From contig JANHCV010000013.1 of assembly GCA_025594325.1 (NCBI GenBank), positions 1,240,001 through 1,304,000 on the forward strand: a stretch of 64,000 bases of DNA, given 5' to 3'. Source of the stretch: Blastocladiella emersonii ATCC 22665 (taxonomy: Eukaryota > Blastocladiomycota > Blastocladiomycetes > Blastocladiales > Blastocladiaceae). Positions 20,636 through 31,578 of this stretch are shown one piece after another (the stretch's first letter is position 1; each line of letters opens with the position of its first letter). The notes below the pieces were generated by a model. It was given only the letters and a program-made list of their open reading frames with translations, made no database searches and was not told where the DNA came from. The position numbers and the translations under genes are program-made.

Positions 20636-22920
20636 CTACTCCGTAAACATGGCCGACGCGTACTTGTTTGGGGGGAGCCGCTGGAGCTCGTCAAGGTGAC
20701 GCTGGCAGGTCCCTTGAGCTTTGACAATTTTACGGATCTGCTTCGTCGTCGTAAACTCTTCCAGGGAACCGGAGGGCAATGTACTGGAGAGCTTTGTTGA
20801 GAACGGCGCAAGTAGCTCGAGTAGCAGGACGACCAGCGTCGCGTCATGCTTGAGCAGTGCGGCAAGCGCAAACTTGGTCGAATCGTTGACGTGACGCTCC
20901 GTGCAAGTGTGACAATCCGATCGACCGCGAGACGAGTCGTCATCGCCATAGCTGCCCATGTACCTTGTGGAATCCAGAAAGGCCGCGAGAAGTTGCGCCA
21001 TTACGGGCCCTCGAGGGGCGGCAGCAACGAGCTGCGCAAAATTATCGCGCCACACAGACTCGTGCGTCGTCAAGCAGCTGGGACGTGTCTGAAAGTGACT
21101 AGCAAGCTCTTTGGGAGCGCTGTTGGGAAACATAAGGCGGACCGTGATCATAGCGCCTACAAGGTGTCCAGCGGCGCCTGCTTTGAGCACAATCCCGAGA
21201 GCACGATCTACAAGCTGCGGCCTCGCGAAAGTGACCTCGCCCAGGCAAGCGAATACAAGGGTCTTCCCCCAGTACAGGGCGATGTCTTGCACACGTTCAC
21301 GGACAAGGTGCGGACTGACGATGGATAAAATCTCGAGCAGCTCGTCATCGGTGTTGGTCCTGCCGTCCAGGAAAGCGTTGATGAACGAAAAGGAGCGGAA
21401 GCCCTCGTGAGACTCGAAAGTAGCCGCTATGTGCGGGACGAGGTTGGACGAGGAAGTTTCGCGGGCAAGCTGAGCAAGCCCCCGCATTGAGCTTCCGCTG
21501 TAAATGGGCCTGTACTCCTCGAAGGCTACAAGTATGCGGCCAGGGGTCAGTACCAGGGTCGAACACCGCAAGTCGCCCAGTTGAGCGTACCTGCGACAAG
21601 CACATTATCCCACATGGACGGCGAAAAAAGCGAATGGAGCGCTTTGGAATAATCGCGCGCAAGAGGAGCATCGAACCCGCGGGCGATGATTCGACCGATC
21701 ATTGGCGGTTGCAGCAGGCCGTGAGTTACAAGCGGATCAAGCACATCAACGGGCAGCTCTCTGCAAGCCTCGGGCTCCTCTTCAGGATTGAACCAGCCGC
21801 CAATCGAGTAGCTGACTCGGCTGAGCTGTTCCGAGGTGAGAGACCCACATATATGGTCGGGGAAACGAAGCAGGAGTTCTGAGAGAGCGAACGGGTCGTG
21901 CTGGCCGAGTCCACACGTGATTGCAGTCATGAAGTCGTTGGGAATAGTGTAGTCGCGCGATAAAAACACGGTCACCACTTGTGAAAGACCGTCGGTCTCG
22001 GGCGGAGGATATTGCTCAAGCGGTTCGAACATGAGGTCAAGGACCGGCTCGAGTGAGAGAAACCCGAGCACTTCGGCAGGCGAGACGCCAAATTGTGGAT
22101 CAAGGAAGAGCTTGAGAGGATCCGGCTTCCAACACGCGACCGCAACAAAAGTGAAGAAATCGGTCAGAGTCGGCTCGTACGATGAACGATCATCTGCGTC
22201 AGAGAATTTGGAAGTGTCAATGCAGAAAATCGCGCAAAAGTGAGCAAGGCTGTCCCACATAAACCAAGGCAGCCGGGTGACGAGAAGTTGGGGCCAGCAC
22301 CGCTCAATTTCCTTGAGCGCGTGTTCGAGGAGTTTCCGATCGTTGAGGGCGATTGCGGCCGAAAGCATTCGGACAACTAGGGCAACCGGGCGTGCGTACG
22401 GCGAGGCGGGCAACGGGCCGTCCAATGACCTTTCAAAAACGAGTTCCAGAACCGGCACAATCTGGCTCGCACTCCGACCAGTAAGCTGGGCGTGGGCGAG
22501 CGAGCTTGCGCACGAAAAGATGGCGCGAAACAAGGCACCGACTGCCGCGACGCGCGCGTCGTAAACTGCCGCTGTCGCAGGACCCTGGTCAGCACGGTCG
22601 AGCTGGCCTTGAAGCTCATAGATGGCGGTGCAAAGGATTGAGTCGCAATCAAGCAGACGTTTCTCCGACGCGGGCGGCTTGGTCGGACCTGAGCACCCGT
22701 TTTCGAACGACATCGCAAGTTGGACGAGTTCACGCTCCGTCCAAACCCGTAGCACCAGGCGGTCGCGGCAATTGTACGCCAGCTCGCGCGATGCCGCCGC
22801 CACTGCTGCGCGGGCCGTCGATAGCTGAGACACGACCGCGGCCACTTCGCTCGGGAGCCCTAACAACGATAAACAGCACATGTCGGCCGATCGCTCAATC
22901 GATTGCATGGAGTTATTCAT
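20636..22920 (-). CDS. Family 1 member, intact long form
   Basis: Exons 22920-21591 and 21525-20636 (intron of 65 nt, donor GTACGC, acceptor TAG) give 739 residues with no break. Start MNNSMQSIERS was chosen because paralogues begin in the same way (MYHSMHLVERP, MHSNEVSGNM), although the frame stays open upstream. The N-terminus LGLPSEVAAVVSQL is F-box-like; after it come helical, Leu-rich blocks (WKPDPLKLFL, VLGFLSLEPVLDLMFE, GLLQPPMIGRIIARGF). The C-terminal half has ETSSSNLVPHI, LDGRTNTDDELLEILS, TFARPQLVDRAL and the degenerate family motif RPSCLTTHESVWRDNF, where the first cysteine is lost. It ends with LDELQRLPPNKYASA. Useful reference for the four minus-strand relatives. Function unknown. 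Confidence 0.8.
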
Positions 22921-23157
22921 TTCAAGAAGCTTCATGGGAGGTGCAGTGACGAGCGTTTGGGGAGGCGAGGCACGACGCGCTGTCCCCGCGCGCGCACTTC
23001 GGCGAGGTGACTCGACGCGCTCGACCCTCCCTCCGTTCACCTCTGCGACGCCGGACTTGGACCCTCACTCTGACTGGCTTTCAGCTGAGTAAAACAATGC
23101 TTGAGTTAGAAAACTTATCAAACGCTAAACAATGATCTACGGGTGCTCATTCCGCGC

Positions 23158-25393
23158 CTACGAGCGCGTCGCCGACGCGTAAATGGTTGGCGCGAGCCGC
23201 TGAAGCTCGGCGAGATACTCTTCAGTCACCCAATAAGCCTCAGTGAGCTTGCGAGCCTGGTCAACGGTCAGACAAGTGTCAAACGAACCAGAGGGTAGCG
23301 ACCGCGAAATCTTGGTCGCGTCCAAAGCCAGCGAGATGAACAGCGTGACGGCAACCACCGCGTCGTGATGCAGAAGAGTGCTGAGGACAAACTCGGACAT
23401 CCCAGCGACGCGGTGCTGTGTCGAGCATACGTGAGTGTCCTGGGTTGCAAGGAGCAGTGGATCGGAGCTCGCGACTGGCTTTGGGATCATGTAAACTCTG
23501 AGAATTTTGTGAAGCGCAGGGCGGCATTGAGAAGTCGCGGCAAGGAGTGAAAAAAAAAGTGCTGCGCCATGCTGCATCGTACGTTGGGGAGCAGCGAGGA
23601 CACTCGCGGAAATGAGGCGCGAGTGCGTCTTCAAAGTCACCGGGCATCAGGAAACGGGCCGCAATCATTGCGCTGACAAGGTGGCCCGCGGCACCCGTCT
23701 CTCGCACAACCTCGAGCGCACGGCCAAGCAGCTCCGGCCGCGAAAACGTAACCCCCGCGAGGCATGCGATGGCGAACGTAGTGTCCCAGTTCCACGAGTA
23801 GGAAAACAGCCGTGTTTGCGGAAGTTGCTGCGCGACGATCGTAAAGATTTCGAGCAGCTCGTCGTCTGTGCTCCCCTTGCCGTCAAAGCAGGCGGCGATG
23901 AACTCGCCAGCACAGAAGCGAGTCATGGACTGGAAGGATTCGTTAATTTGCGGAGCAAGGTTGGACGAGGCGGTCTCGCGGGCAACCTGACCAAAGCGCC
24001 GAAGCAAACCCTTGTCGCGCAGGTATTCCATCGCGTCAAACGCTAAACGCAGATGGTCGACGACATAGAAATTAGTTAAGCGGAAACGCATGAGCGCGTT
24101 GGTGAAAACGCACCTGCTACGAGTTTGTCGTCCCACATTGTAGGCGAAACCAGCGAGCGATCGCAGCCCATCCGATGCAGCAGTCGCATGATCGTTGAAT
24201 GCGTGAGCGAGGATTCGTCCCAGCTCACGGGGCAACAGGCAGCCGTGTGCGATCAGCGGTGCAAGTACGCCAAGGGGCAGCTCCGTCCTCTCAAACACCT
24301 TCCGCTCGCGCTTGGACCACCTGCCAATTGCGATGCTGGCCAGCTTGGGAAGAATTGCACCGCTGATCTGGTCGCCAAAGCGCGTCAGCGGCTCGGCGAA
24401 CTTTGGAGCGTCGTACTCGCCAACCTCCTTGAGAATGGACGTTTTGAGATCTTGGGCGGTCTCCGAACTGTAAGGCACGATCAAGGTAAGTACCGCAAGG
24501 CAGTTGTGGTCCATGGACGGGGTGTTGTGGAGCTGGTCGAGCATGGCGCGTTGGACAAGTGGCCGCGAGAGAACTTCAAGCACGCGATCCGGGCTCACAT
24601 CGTATCGAGGGGTGAGAAATAGCTGGAGCGGCTCCGATTTCCAGCGGAGGAGCGCTACGAAAGCAAGATAATCGGGCAAGCGGAGCGGTTCGTGATCAGC
24701 ATCGGAAATGCTTTCGAGTCTCAACGAATCGATGAGGCAGATGGGTTCGAAGAGACTAATACGGCGCCATGTGACCAGGTTATGCGGCGCTGTAAGAAAA
24801 TCAGGCCACCGCGACCCGATTTCGGAGAGAGCGTGCTCCACAAAAGATCGATTTTTGAGCATTGTTGCAGCCGTGAGAAGTTGGGTGATCAGACAAACTG
24901 GGCGATGATAGAGAGGGACTGCCGCATCGGTACTCGCAGCCCGCTTGGTCACGAGGTCCGAAAGCCGCACGGGTTGATTTGTGGTTTGGTTGAAGAGCTG
25001 AGCGTGCGCGCGGACACTTGCACATGCGAAAATGGCACGAAACAAGGCGTCAACACGGTGTTGGAACGCATCAGGCTGCTCGGTTGAGTTTGAGTGTCGG
25101 TCGACGCGACCAAGCTGCTCTTGCAGCGAAAACATGGCGTAAATGAGCATAGTTTCGCCATAGAGGGAGTTGGACCACGACCGATTACGCCGAGGGGCTC
25201 CAAGCCGAACAAGTTCGCGAATCGTCCAAATCGAGAGGGGCTGCTCATTGCGAGCAAGAGAAGCCAACTCACGCGATGCAGCTGGAATGGCTAGGCTCGA
25301 TTCCGAAAGCTGTATCACGGCCAAGGTAACTTCCGAGGGAAGGCAAGAGAACGACAGTCCTTGCATGTTTCCGGACACTTCATTCGAATGCAT
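23158..25393 (-). pseudogene. Family 1 long form, two frameshifts
   Basis: Tandem neighbour of 20636-22920 with the same layout. It opens with LSFSCLPSEVTLAVIQL and continues through WKSEPLQLFLTPRYDVSPDRVLE. Near 24165 the frame is lost just before the block SPTMWDDKLVA. An intron at 24113-24043 (donor GTGCGT, branch CTTAAC, acceptor TAG) then leads to FDAMEYLRDKG and ETASSNLAPQI. The motif ECPRCSPTYDAAWRSTF is followed by a run of nine A (plus strand 23550-23558), one base too many; the true end (LLAATSQCRPA ... LAELQRLAPTIYA) lies in the next frame. The homopolymer shift could be a sequencing error, the other less easily. Confidence 0.7.
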
Positions 25394-25639
25394 AGAGTGA
25401 TCTGCGTGTTACTGCTCCATATGAGTGTGCACCGAGAGCTCAAGCGAGCAGTGTTCGCAGCGAACCGAAGTCGCCTTGCGAGCAGCGTGACCAGCCACCA
25501 TCCCTGTCAGTTTGTCTCTCTCCCTGCAACGGGCCTGAACTGCCATGTAACGCCCACGAATTCGACTGGAACAATATGCAACTGTTATAACATTCATCGA
25601 TCGTGAGCATCCGAGAGAAGGCGAACCGCGTCGTCTCCA

Positions 25640-26510
25640 AAGCTCAACAGCGACCCCATGGACTGTGCCCTCGCTGGCCACGGCACGCACGTCACCGGCA
25701 TCATCGGCGGCAATGACGACTAAATGACGGGCTCGGCGCCCGAGGTGACGCTCGGCGCGTACCGCATCTTCGGGTGCAAGGGCGGCACCTCCACCGAGCT
25801 CATCCTGCAGGGCATGACCGCCGCCTTCAAGGACGGCATGGACATCATCAACATGTCGCTCGGCGGTGGAAGTAGCTTTTTCGATTACTCAACCGCCATC
25901 GCGGCGTCGCGCCTCGCCGACAAGGGCCTCGTCGTCATGTCGGCGCTCGGCAACGACGGTGCGCAGGGCCTGTTCCACGCGGCCGCGCCCGGTGTCGCGC
26001 TCAACGGCTTCGGCGTCGGCTCGTTCGACAACGCCAAGGCGCTCAAGCAGGCCGTCAAGGTCGAGGGCGTCGCGGGCCTGACGTCGATCCCCGCCAACAC
26101 GGACGCGCGGCCCAAGGGCGCCTTCAAGACGGGCGACAAGTACGTCGTCAAGCCGTCACCCGACCCGGCCACGATCCCCAACGACGCGTGCGCGCCGTTC
26201 CCCGCGGGCTTCTCGTTCGAGGGCAAGACGGCGCTGCTGCGCCGCGGCACCTGCGCGTACACGGTCAAGATCGAGAACGCCGTGGCGGCCGGCGCCAAGT
26301 CGATCGTCTTCTTCAACAACCAGCCGACCGGCGTGTGGTTCGGCGGATTCGCCGAGGACTCGGTGTTCCCCGTCCCCGTCGGGTTCGTCTCGCCCGAGGC
26401 CGGGACCGCCATCAAGGCCGCCGTTGAGAAGGGCGCCGCCGTCACCCTCGAGTTCACGCCCGGCCAGGAGCCCGTCGCCGTCCAGACCGCCGGCCAGCCC
26501 TCTGACTTTT
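25640..26510 (+). pseudogene. Subtilisin-like serine protease (S8) fragment with PA domain
   Basis: An internal piece of a secreted subtilase. It begins near SDPMDCALAGHGTHVTGIIGG, the catalytic-His block, but an in-frame TAA at about 25722 separates this from APEVTLGAYRIFGC. Then follow DIINMSLGGG, VVMSALGNDG (near the oxyanion Asn) and a PA-domain insert (ACAPFPAGFSFEGKTALLRRGTC ... FFNNQ). It ends at AGQPSDFS, where active relatives continue SSWGP and then GTSMA. Both the catalytic Asp and the catalytic Ser regions are absent, so the piece cannot be a protease. It abuts the 3' end of the broken ankyrin-like gene. Family assignment is firm; origin by duplication or retained insertion debris is open. 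Confidence 0.88.
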
Positions 26511-26716
26511 CGTTGCGGGAACACAGTGTTGCCTTTTCGTCGTGGCTGCACGGGTTCAATCAGAATTTATCGATTCTGTATTCATATCCGCGGAACGGAC
26601 GCGAAGCCGTCACTCGCGGCTCTGAGTGAAGCCAGACTCGCGCAACCACGCGGCGACCCGCTCGAAACCAAGCTCGCTCGCGTTGCAAATCGCGAGGTCG
26701 AGAGCGATGCACGGCA

Positions 26717-26758
26717 CACGCCCGTCCCCGCACCCCAGCCCTCCAATTGGCAGCCAAC
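26717..26758 (+). repeat. Left terminal inverted repeat of the 3.3-kb element
   Basis: Pairs with 29998-30039 with a single mismatch in 42 bp. Confidence 0.9.
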
Positions 26759-29700
26759 TGGCGGCTTGCCGCTCCCAACTGGCAGCCAACGGTCCGCCTC
26801 GACTGGAAGCCCATGAATTACAGTCCTTTTTTTCGATTGGAACCAAACGGTTGGCCAACTGGGAGCCGACGGCGATTGATTCAGGACCGTAATATATATA
26901 CGCTTGCCCATTGCTCAGCTTCTCACCTCTTCGGTACACTGGTTATCATTCGGGAAAGTTTGTTATATTGCAAGAGTGCAGCGGGCAAGTCGAGCCGCGG
27001 AGGACGCCGCCAGAAACGCGAAGTCCAGACGCTTGGAGCGCCGAGTGCGTCTGGTGCGACGAGTCTTGCCCGTCCTACATGACCGAAACGGACGAGCTCG
27101 GAAGCACAGCTAGACAAGTCGTTGCTGGGAGTGCGAAGCGGAGACAAGACGTCTGAGTGGGTGAAGTCAGCGGCCGCCGTCCAATGCGTGTCTGAACAAG
27201 GTATGTGCAAGGATGGCGTACCGCGAAACGTCAGGCGGTGCACGTTGAGGGGCGAGCGAGGGCACAGCTAGGTCGGACGATTGCGCTCCCACGAGTTACA
27301 AATGTTGGTCATGAGCGCCGGAATGAACCAAGGAAAGAGTACCTTTGATGACGGATACGGCGGGTTGTTGATGCGGAGGAGGTCGAGGTCGCTGGGTTGA
27401 GCACGGAGCTACAGGAACTCGGTTTGAGGGGCCGTGGTGCGAGGTGTCAGCGGTGGCAGTTGAAGCGATGCTCCATGGCCACCAGCGTGCGTGATGGGAC
27501 TGCTGATGGCATGTTTCGGATTGCAGCAAGTGATGCATGAAGAGACCGCAGTCATCGCGGCCGACGTCATTCATTCCTGGAGGCGGTGGCGGCGAAGGAG
27601 CGAATGACGGCGGCGGCGGGCGACGTCGGGGGCTGGTGCAGCTGGCGGCGAGGCTCGAGACCTGGGTCATGTGACCTCACGCCTTTTCCCGACGCGTCTC
27701 GCACCGACTTGAACGCGTCTCCGGACAACGTGCGGCGAACCCTCCGTGCAACTCAAATAAGTTAACAACATGGAAACTCAAAGCGCCTAAAATGTGGCAC
27801 TAGAAATCAGGCACAAACCTGTGCTTGGATGAGTCGCTCCTTGGCCAAACTGTCCAGTCGCGCGTTGTCGGGTTCACCTCCAAGCTCGAGAACAAAAGCT
27901 TTGCTGACTCGGCCGTCAAGATGCTTCCGCTTTCTCAGAAGGTGCGAGTCCGCGCAACGCGTTTCTTCGAGTTGAGCGTTGCCGCTAAATTGTGGTGGTA
28001 CGCAGACTCCAGGTTGCCTTCATGCAGTTTCGCGGTCATGCTTGGAACTTGAGCGACTGGAAAGCTGATAGGCTCACCGGGAAAGGCACCGCCGTGCTTT
28101 TTCCTATAGGTGCAGCAGCCGCCATCCTCACGGATGTGGGAATGTCCTTTGCAGTAAGTTTGCGCGGATGCGACCTCAAGTCGGAGCTACGACGCAACTT
28201 TCGCCACATACGCGGCGCGCGGCACGACTCAGTGCTCCCCTTGACTGCGGCCGCGACCGCCGCCGAGGCGCTCATCAACATTCCAGCGTTCGTTACCGCA
28301 TTTCGGGGCGGCAGGCACCGATCGCCCAAGCGCAACTCATTCTCTGCGAGACGCGCTAGCGAACTTCCAGCTCCGCCTAGCCCCTTACCTTTTGCTAACC
28401 CGTGCCCACTTAAACTGGCGCTAGCCGCACTGCTGAAAGTCGCCGAGTGCTTCAAAGTTGGAAGCAAGGTGGCTGACACGCAAGCGCACGCACATTTGCG
28501 CTTCGCATCGCATACGTTCGCCCCCGCGGCGCCTGGGGTCGCAGGTACTCCCATCGGTAACGCCCTTTCGGCCTTCTGTGAGGGCGAAATTGGAATTGGA
28601 CTCCGCACCAGCACCGCTGGCTTGCACTTTGAGCAGCTCCTCCGCTCAAACCGCATCGAACGCACCTCGTGGACGCGCCGCTCATTCCGTGGCTCAAGCA
28701 GATGTACGGCCACCTGCGCAAGCTCATCGAACCGCGCCTCGGGCTCCTCGCTGCAGTAACCATCGCCTCGAGCGACGTCCAGGAGCGCGTATAGCGCCCA
28801 CACTGCAGCGCGATCGCGGAGGCATGACGGCGACCCTAGGAGTTGTTGCCCTGCCGCCATTTGGCGCGAGCGACCACCCGTGCGTTCCTCTGTTGACGCG
28901 CGCGCGCCGCGCAGCACTCGGAGTGCGCACCGTGCTGCATCGCGTCGCTTCTTTGACCCTGACTACAAGTGCCGCGGCGGCGGCGACGTGCGATATGCTA
29001 GATGGTTTACTGGAAATCTACCCGCAGTTTATAGCGCGCTCCTGCACGGCGCAAGCGCCGCGGTTATTGGCGTTCCAGCGCTCGGCACAGCGCCGCAAGG
29101 CAGCCCGCGCCGCGCCAGCTCCGCTCATGAGCTTACAGCTTGTGCGCTCGTTGGCCAGCTGCCGATCCGCACCCGGTTACATAGGTTCTGGCTGCAACGC
29201 AACGAGTCGCTCAGCTGCGTTGAGCGCCTCGGAGCCGGTGTTGAGGTTGCGGATACGCAAGCGAATGCGTTTACGTGTCCCACTTCGCGCGCTTGTCCCC
29301 GCGGCGCTCGTCAACGCAATGGCGCGCATCGGGTACACTCTCCAGGCGCTCGGCGAGCAAGAGATTGACAGAAGCTTCAGCGCCAATGTTTCAACGTACT
29401 CGCTCATCGCATCTTGAGCTTGGGTCGTACCAAAGAACACTAGCCGCTGTCGTACTGTCTTAGAAACGCCGCTTGTCGCGTCTTTCCATCGCACTAACGG
29501 TCACCAGCACGAGTTCTTCGCCTTCCGCCTCGCACTTCCCGCTGCGACGATTATCATCACTAAGAGCGGCATTTGCGAGCATAAACATGTTTGGCGTACT
29601 TGTAGCAATGAGATTGCCAAAGCTGAACTTGAGGCCCAAGGGGCAGCTCTGCTGCAAACAGCTGTCCGCTCCGCGCTCCCTTAACGCGCACCATGCTACC

Positions 29701-29997
29701 TCACGTCCATTCGTACACTCGGACGAGCTGCAGCAGCCGCGCTCGTGGAAACGGACATCACATCAGTGTTGCCATCAGTGAGAGCCAGCCAGCAAACTCT
29801 CGCTTGACAGCTCGCGACGCAAATGAATCCAGAACGACCTGACCCTGCACCGGAATTTTTGTTAGGTCTGTGCAAACTTATGATATCCTTGGGGAGCAGC
29901 ATTTCAACAAATAGAGTTGACCGGACGTTGGGTTCCAATCGGACAGGGTCGACCAGAAGCGTTGGCTGCCAGTTGGAGCTCGTCAAGCCACCATTTT

Positions 29998-30039
29998 GTT
30001 GGCTGCCAATTGGAAGGCTGGGGTGCGGGGACGGGCGTG
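29998..30039 (-). repeat. Right terminal inverted repeat of the 3.3-kb element
   Basis: Reverse complement equals 26717-26758 except for one C/T difference. Confidence 0.9.
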
Positions 30040-31103
30040 CAGCGTGACGCCCGAGTTTTTCCACCAATCGAGCCGCTTGAGCACCGTGTCCTTGTCATCT
30101 CCCGACGCAACCCAGAGCCACTCGACAGGGCACACGAACTTGTCACCTTTCAGCGTCTCAAATAACCAAGCGAGCACGCGTGTTTTGCTTGTCTGGTTTG
30201 CGATGGCGAGGGTTGAGAGCCAGAACGCCGTGCCATCGTAATACGCGTTCGGAATGGTCATGGAGTTAGGCCTGTCGGCGTCTTCGAGCGGAATCTTGTA
30301 CGCGCTGTCGCAGAGCAAGGGCGACGTGTACGGAAACATGAGGCGGCGGTGTATCCATGAGAGCACGGCCACGTTCTCGCTCTTGATGACGCGGGGAACA
30401 ATCCACTACCAGTCGGGAAGCTCCCAGAGCTCGTCGGGGCAGTAGCCAAAGTACTTGATCCATCCGAAGCTGCCGAGCAAGATGGACATATCAAGCACAT
30501 CGATATTCTTTCCTGTCTCTTCATCGATGGGCTTGATGTCGACCGACATGAGCATGTCAACGATGACCGGCGCGTCCCACGCAATGGTTTGATTGCACAG
30601 AGGAGGAGAAGCCATGATCTCGAAGTCTCCCTGAATCCACCATTCGAGGACTTCGAGATCGCCGGCACGCGCCGCGCCGTCGAATGCGCGTTCCGTGTAC
30701 TTGACGTCGTCAAAACGCTCAGCAAACCACTTCGGTAGCTTGGGCTGGTCGCTGACGGACGCAAGGTCGATGTAGTCAGGCGAGGGAGGAAATTCCCGCT
30801 CCGAGTCGAACCATTTGTCCAAAAGATCGATGCGACCGTCGACGCAGAGCAAGCAGAGATATAAGTGGACCTGGTCGTCGCCGCTTAGCGGAGGCGTGCA
30901 GCGATGCTGGATAAGTTGTTTACGAAGCGACGACTCCTTCTCGTCAAGCGCTTGCTGAAAGCGGCCGTGGAGCGGGAAGCGCAGCGTGGCATGGCGGACC
31001 CGTGTGAGACCGGGCGCGACCAACGGGGGTCGGTGCCGCGCGGGTCGATGCGGATGGCCCACTCCAGGATCGTCTCGATGAGTTCAAAAGGCAAGCGTTG
31101 CAT

Positions 31104-31578
31104 GATGTGGCAGCCGCGTTGGCAGCGTTGCATGGCAGTGAGGGGGTCGCGCGAGAGAGCAAACGAAACGAGCACCACGGCGGCGATGACGTCGGCGCCC
31201 GCACGTGCCGCTGAACAACGCGCAAATCTGACCTTGCGCCAACCAGAAAGCGATGCAAGTCAACCTCCAAGCTCGGTTGCAGACGTCAAACAGCAAATAA
31301 GACAGTCACACAAGGTATGTCAGCGCTCGGACTCTCCCGCCACAGCACGTCAAGTGACTGCGGGGCACCGATTTGTCGCTGTGGTTTAGCCTCACGTTAA
31401 CCGTCCTCTAACAAGCATAGGTTGGCTTGCCGAAGGCAGAACGTGCGAGATACCGACGCGTCGGAATAACACGTGAGCCGCTTCACGTGCACCGCGCGTT
31501 CCCACACACGCGACGCGACCCGCGCCTCTTGCTGCCCTGCCCGCTTTCTCTCGCTCACTAACGAATGCATTAACAACC
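31104..31578. other. Gene-free divergent interval
   Basis: Separates the broken ankyrin-like gene (minus) from the DUF4470-like gene (plus). Apart from the motif at 31453-31476 and a second CACGTG at 31484, nothing recognised. Confidence 0.5.
31453..31476 (-). promoter_or_regulatory. Composite E-box/MluI-type motif before family 3 gene
   Basis: CCGACGCGTCGGAATAA followed by CACGTGA, ending 102 bp before the ATG at 31579. The left half matches the element before the family 1 gene at 16449 almost exactly. Confidence 0.7.

Larger units (their letters stand above)
26717..30039. mobile_element. 3,323-bp DNA transposon with 42-bp terminal inverted repeats, probably non-autonomous
   Basis: Both ends read CACGCCCGTCCCCGCACCCC inward, then AGCC(C/T)TCCAATTGGCAGCCAAC; 41 of 42 positions match. 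Looser similarity and extra copies of CCAACTGGCAGCC and GATTGGAACC continue for about 100 bp. The element interrupts an ankyrin-like gene, flanked by CA on both sides (26715-26716 and 30040-30041), consistent with a 2-bp target duplication. CAC-starting ends, subterminal repeats and a 2-3 bp duplication recall EnSpm/CACTA-type elements, but that is only a suggestion. Inside, frames on both strands (e.g. 28036-28917 minus, 27992-28759 plus) show no transposase motif that I recognise. A diverged composite promoter motif lies at 27667-27700. Confidence 0.85.
26610..31103 (-). pseudogene. Family 2 ankyrin-like gene split by a 3.3-kb transposon
   Basis: Start MQRLPFELIETILEWAIR at 31103 parallels the intact copies at 8652 and 40300. 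A missing base near 31035 shifts the frame at GTDP. An in-frame TAG at 30406-30408 follows WELPDW. Homology runs on through WIHRRLMFPYTSP and LKRLDWWKNSGVTL to 30040. The last 33 codons (CIALDLAICNASELGF ... RESGFTQSRE) reappear only at 26714-26610, on the far side of the element at 26717-30039. Removing the element plus one copy of the flanking CA/TG dinucleotide puts both parts in one frame. Thus at least three independent lesions. Confidence 0.88.
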
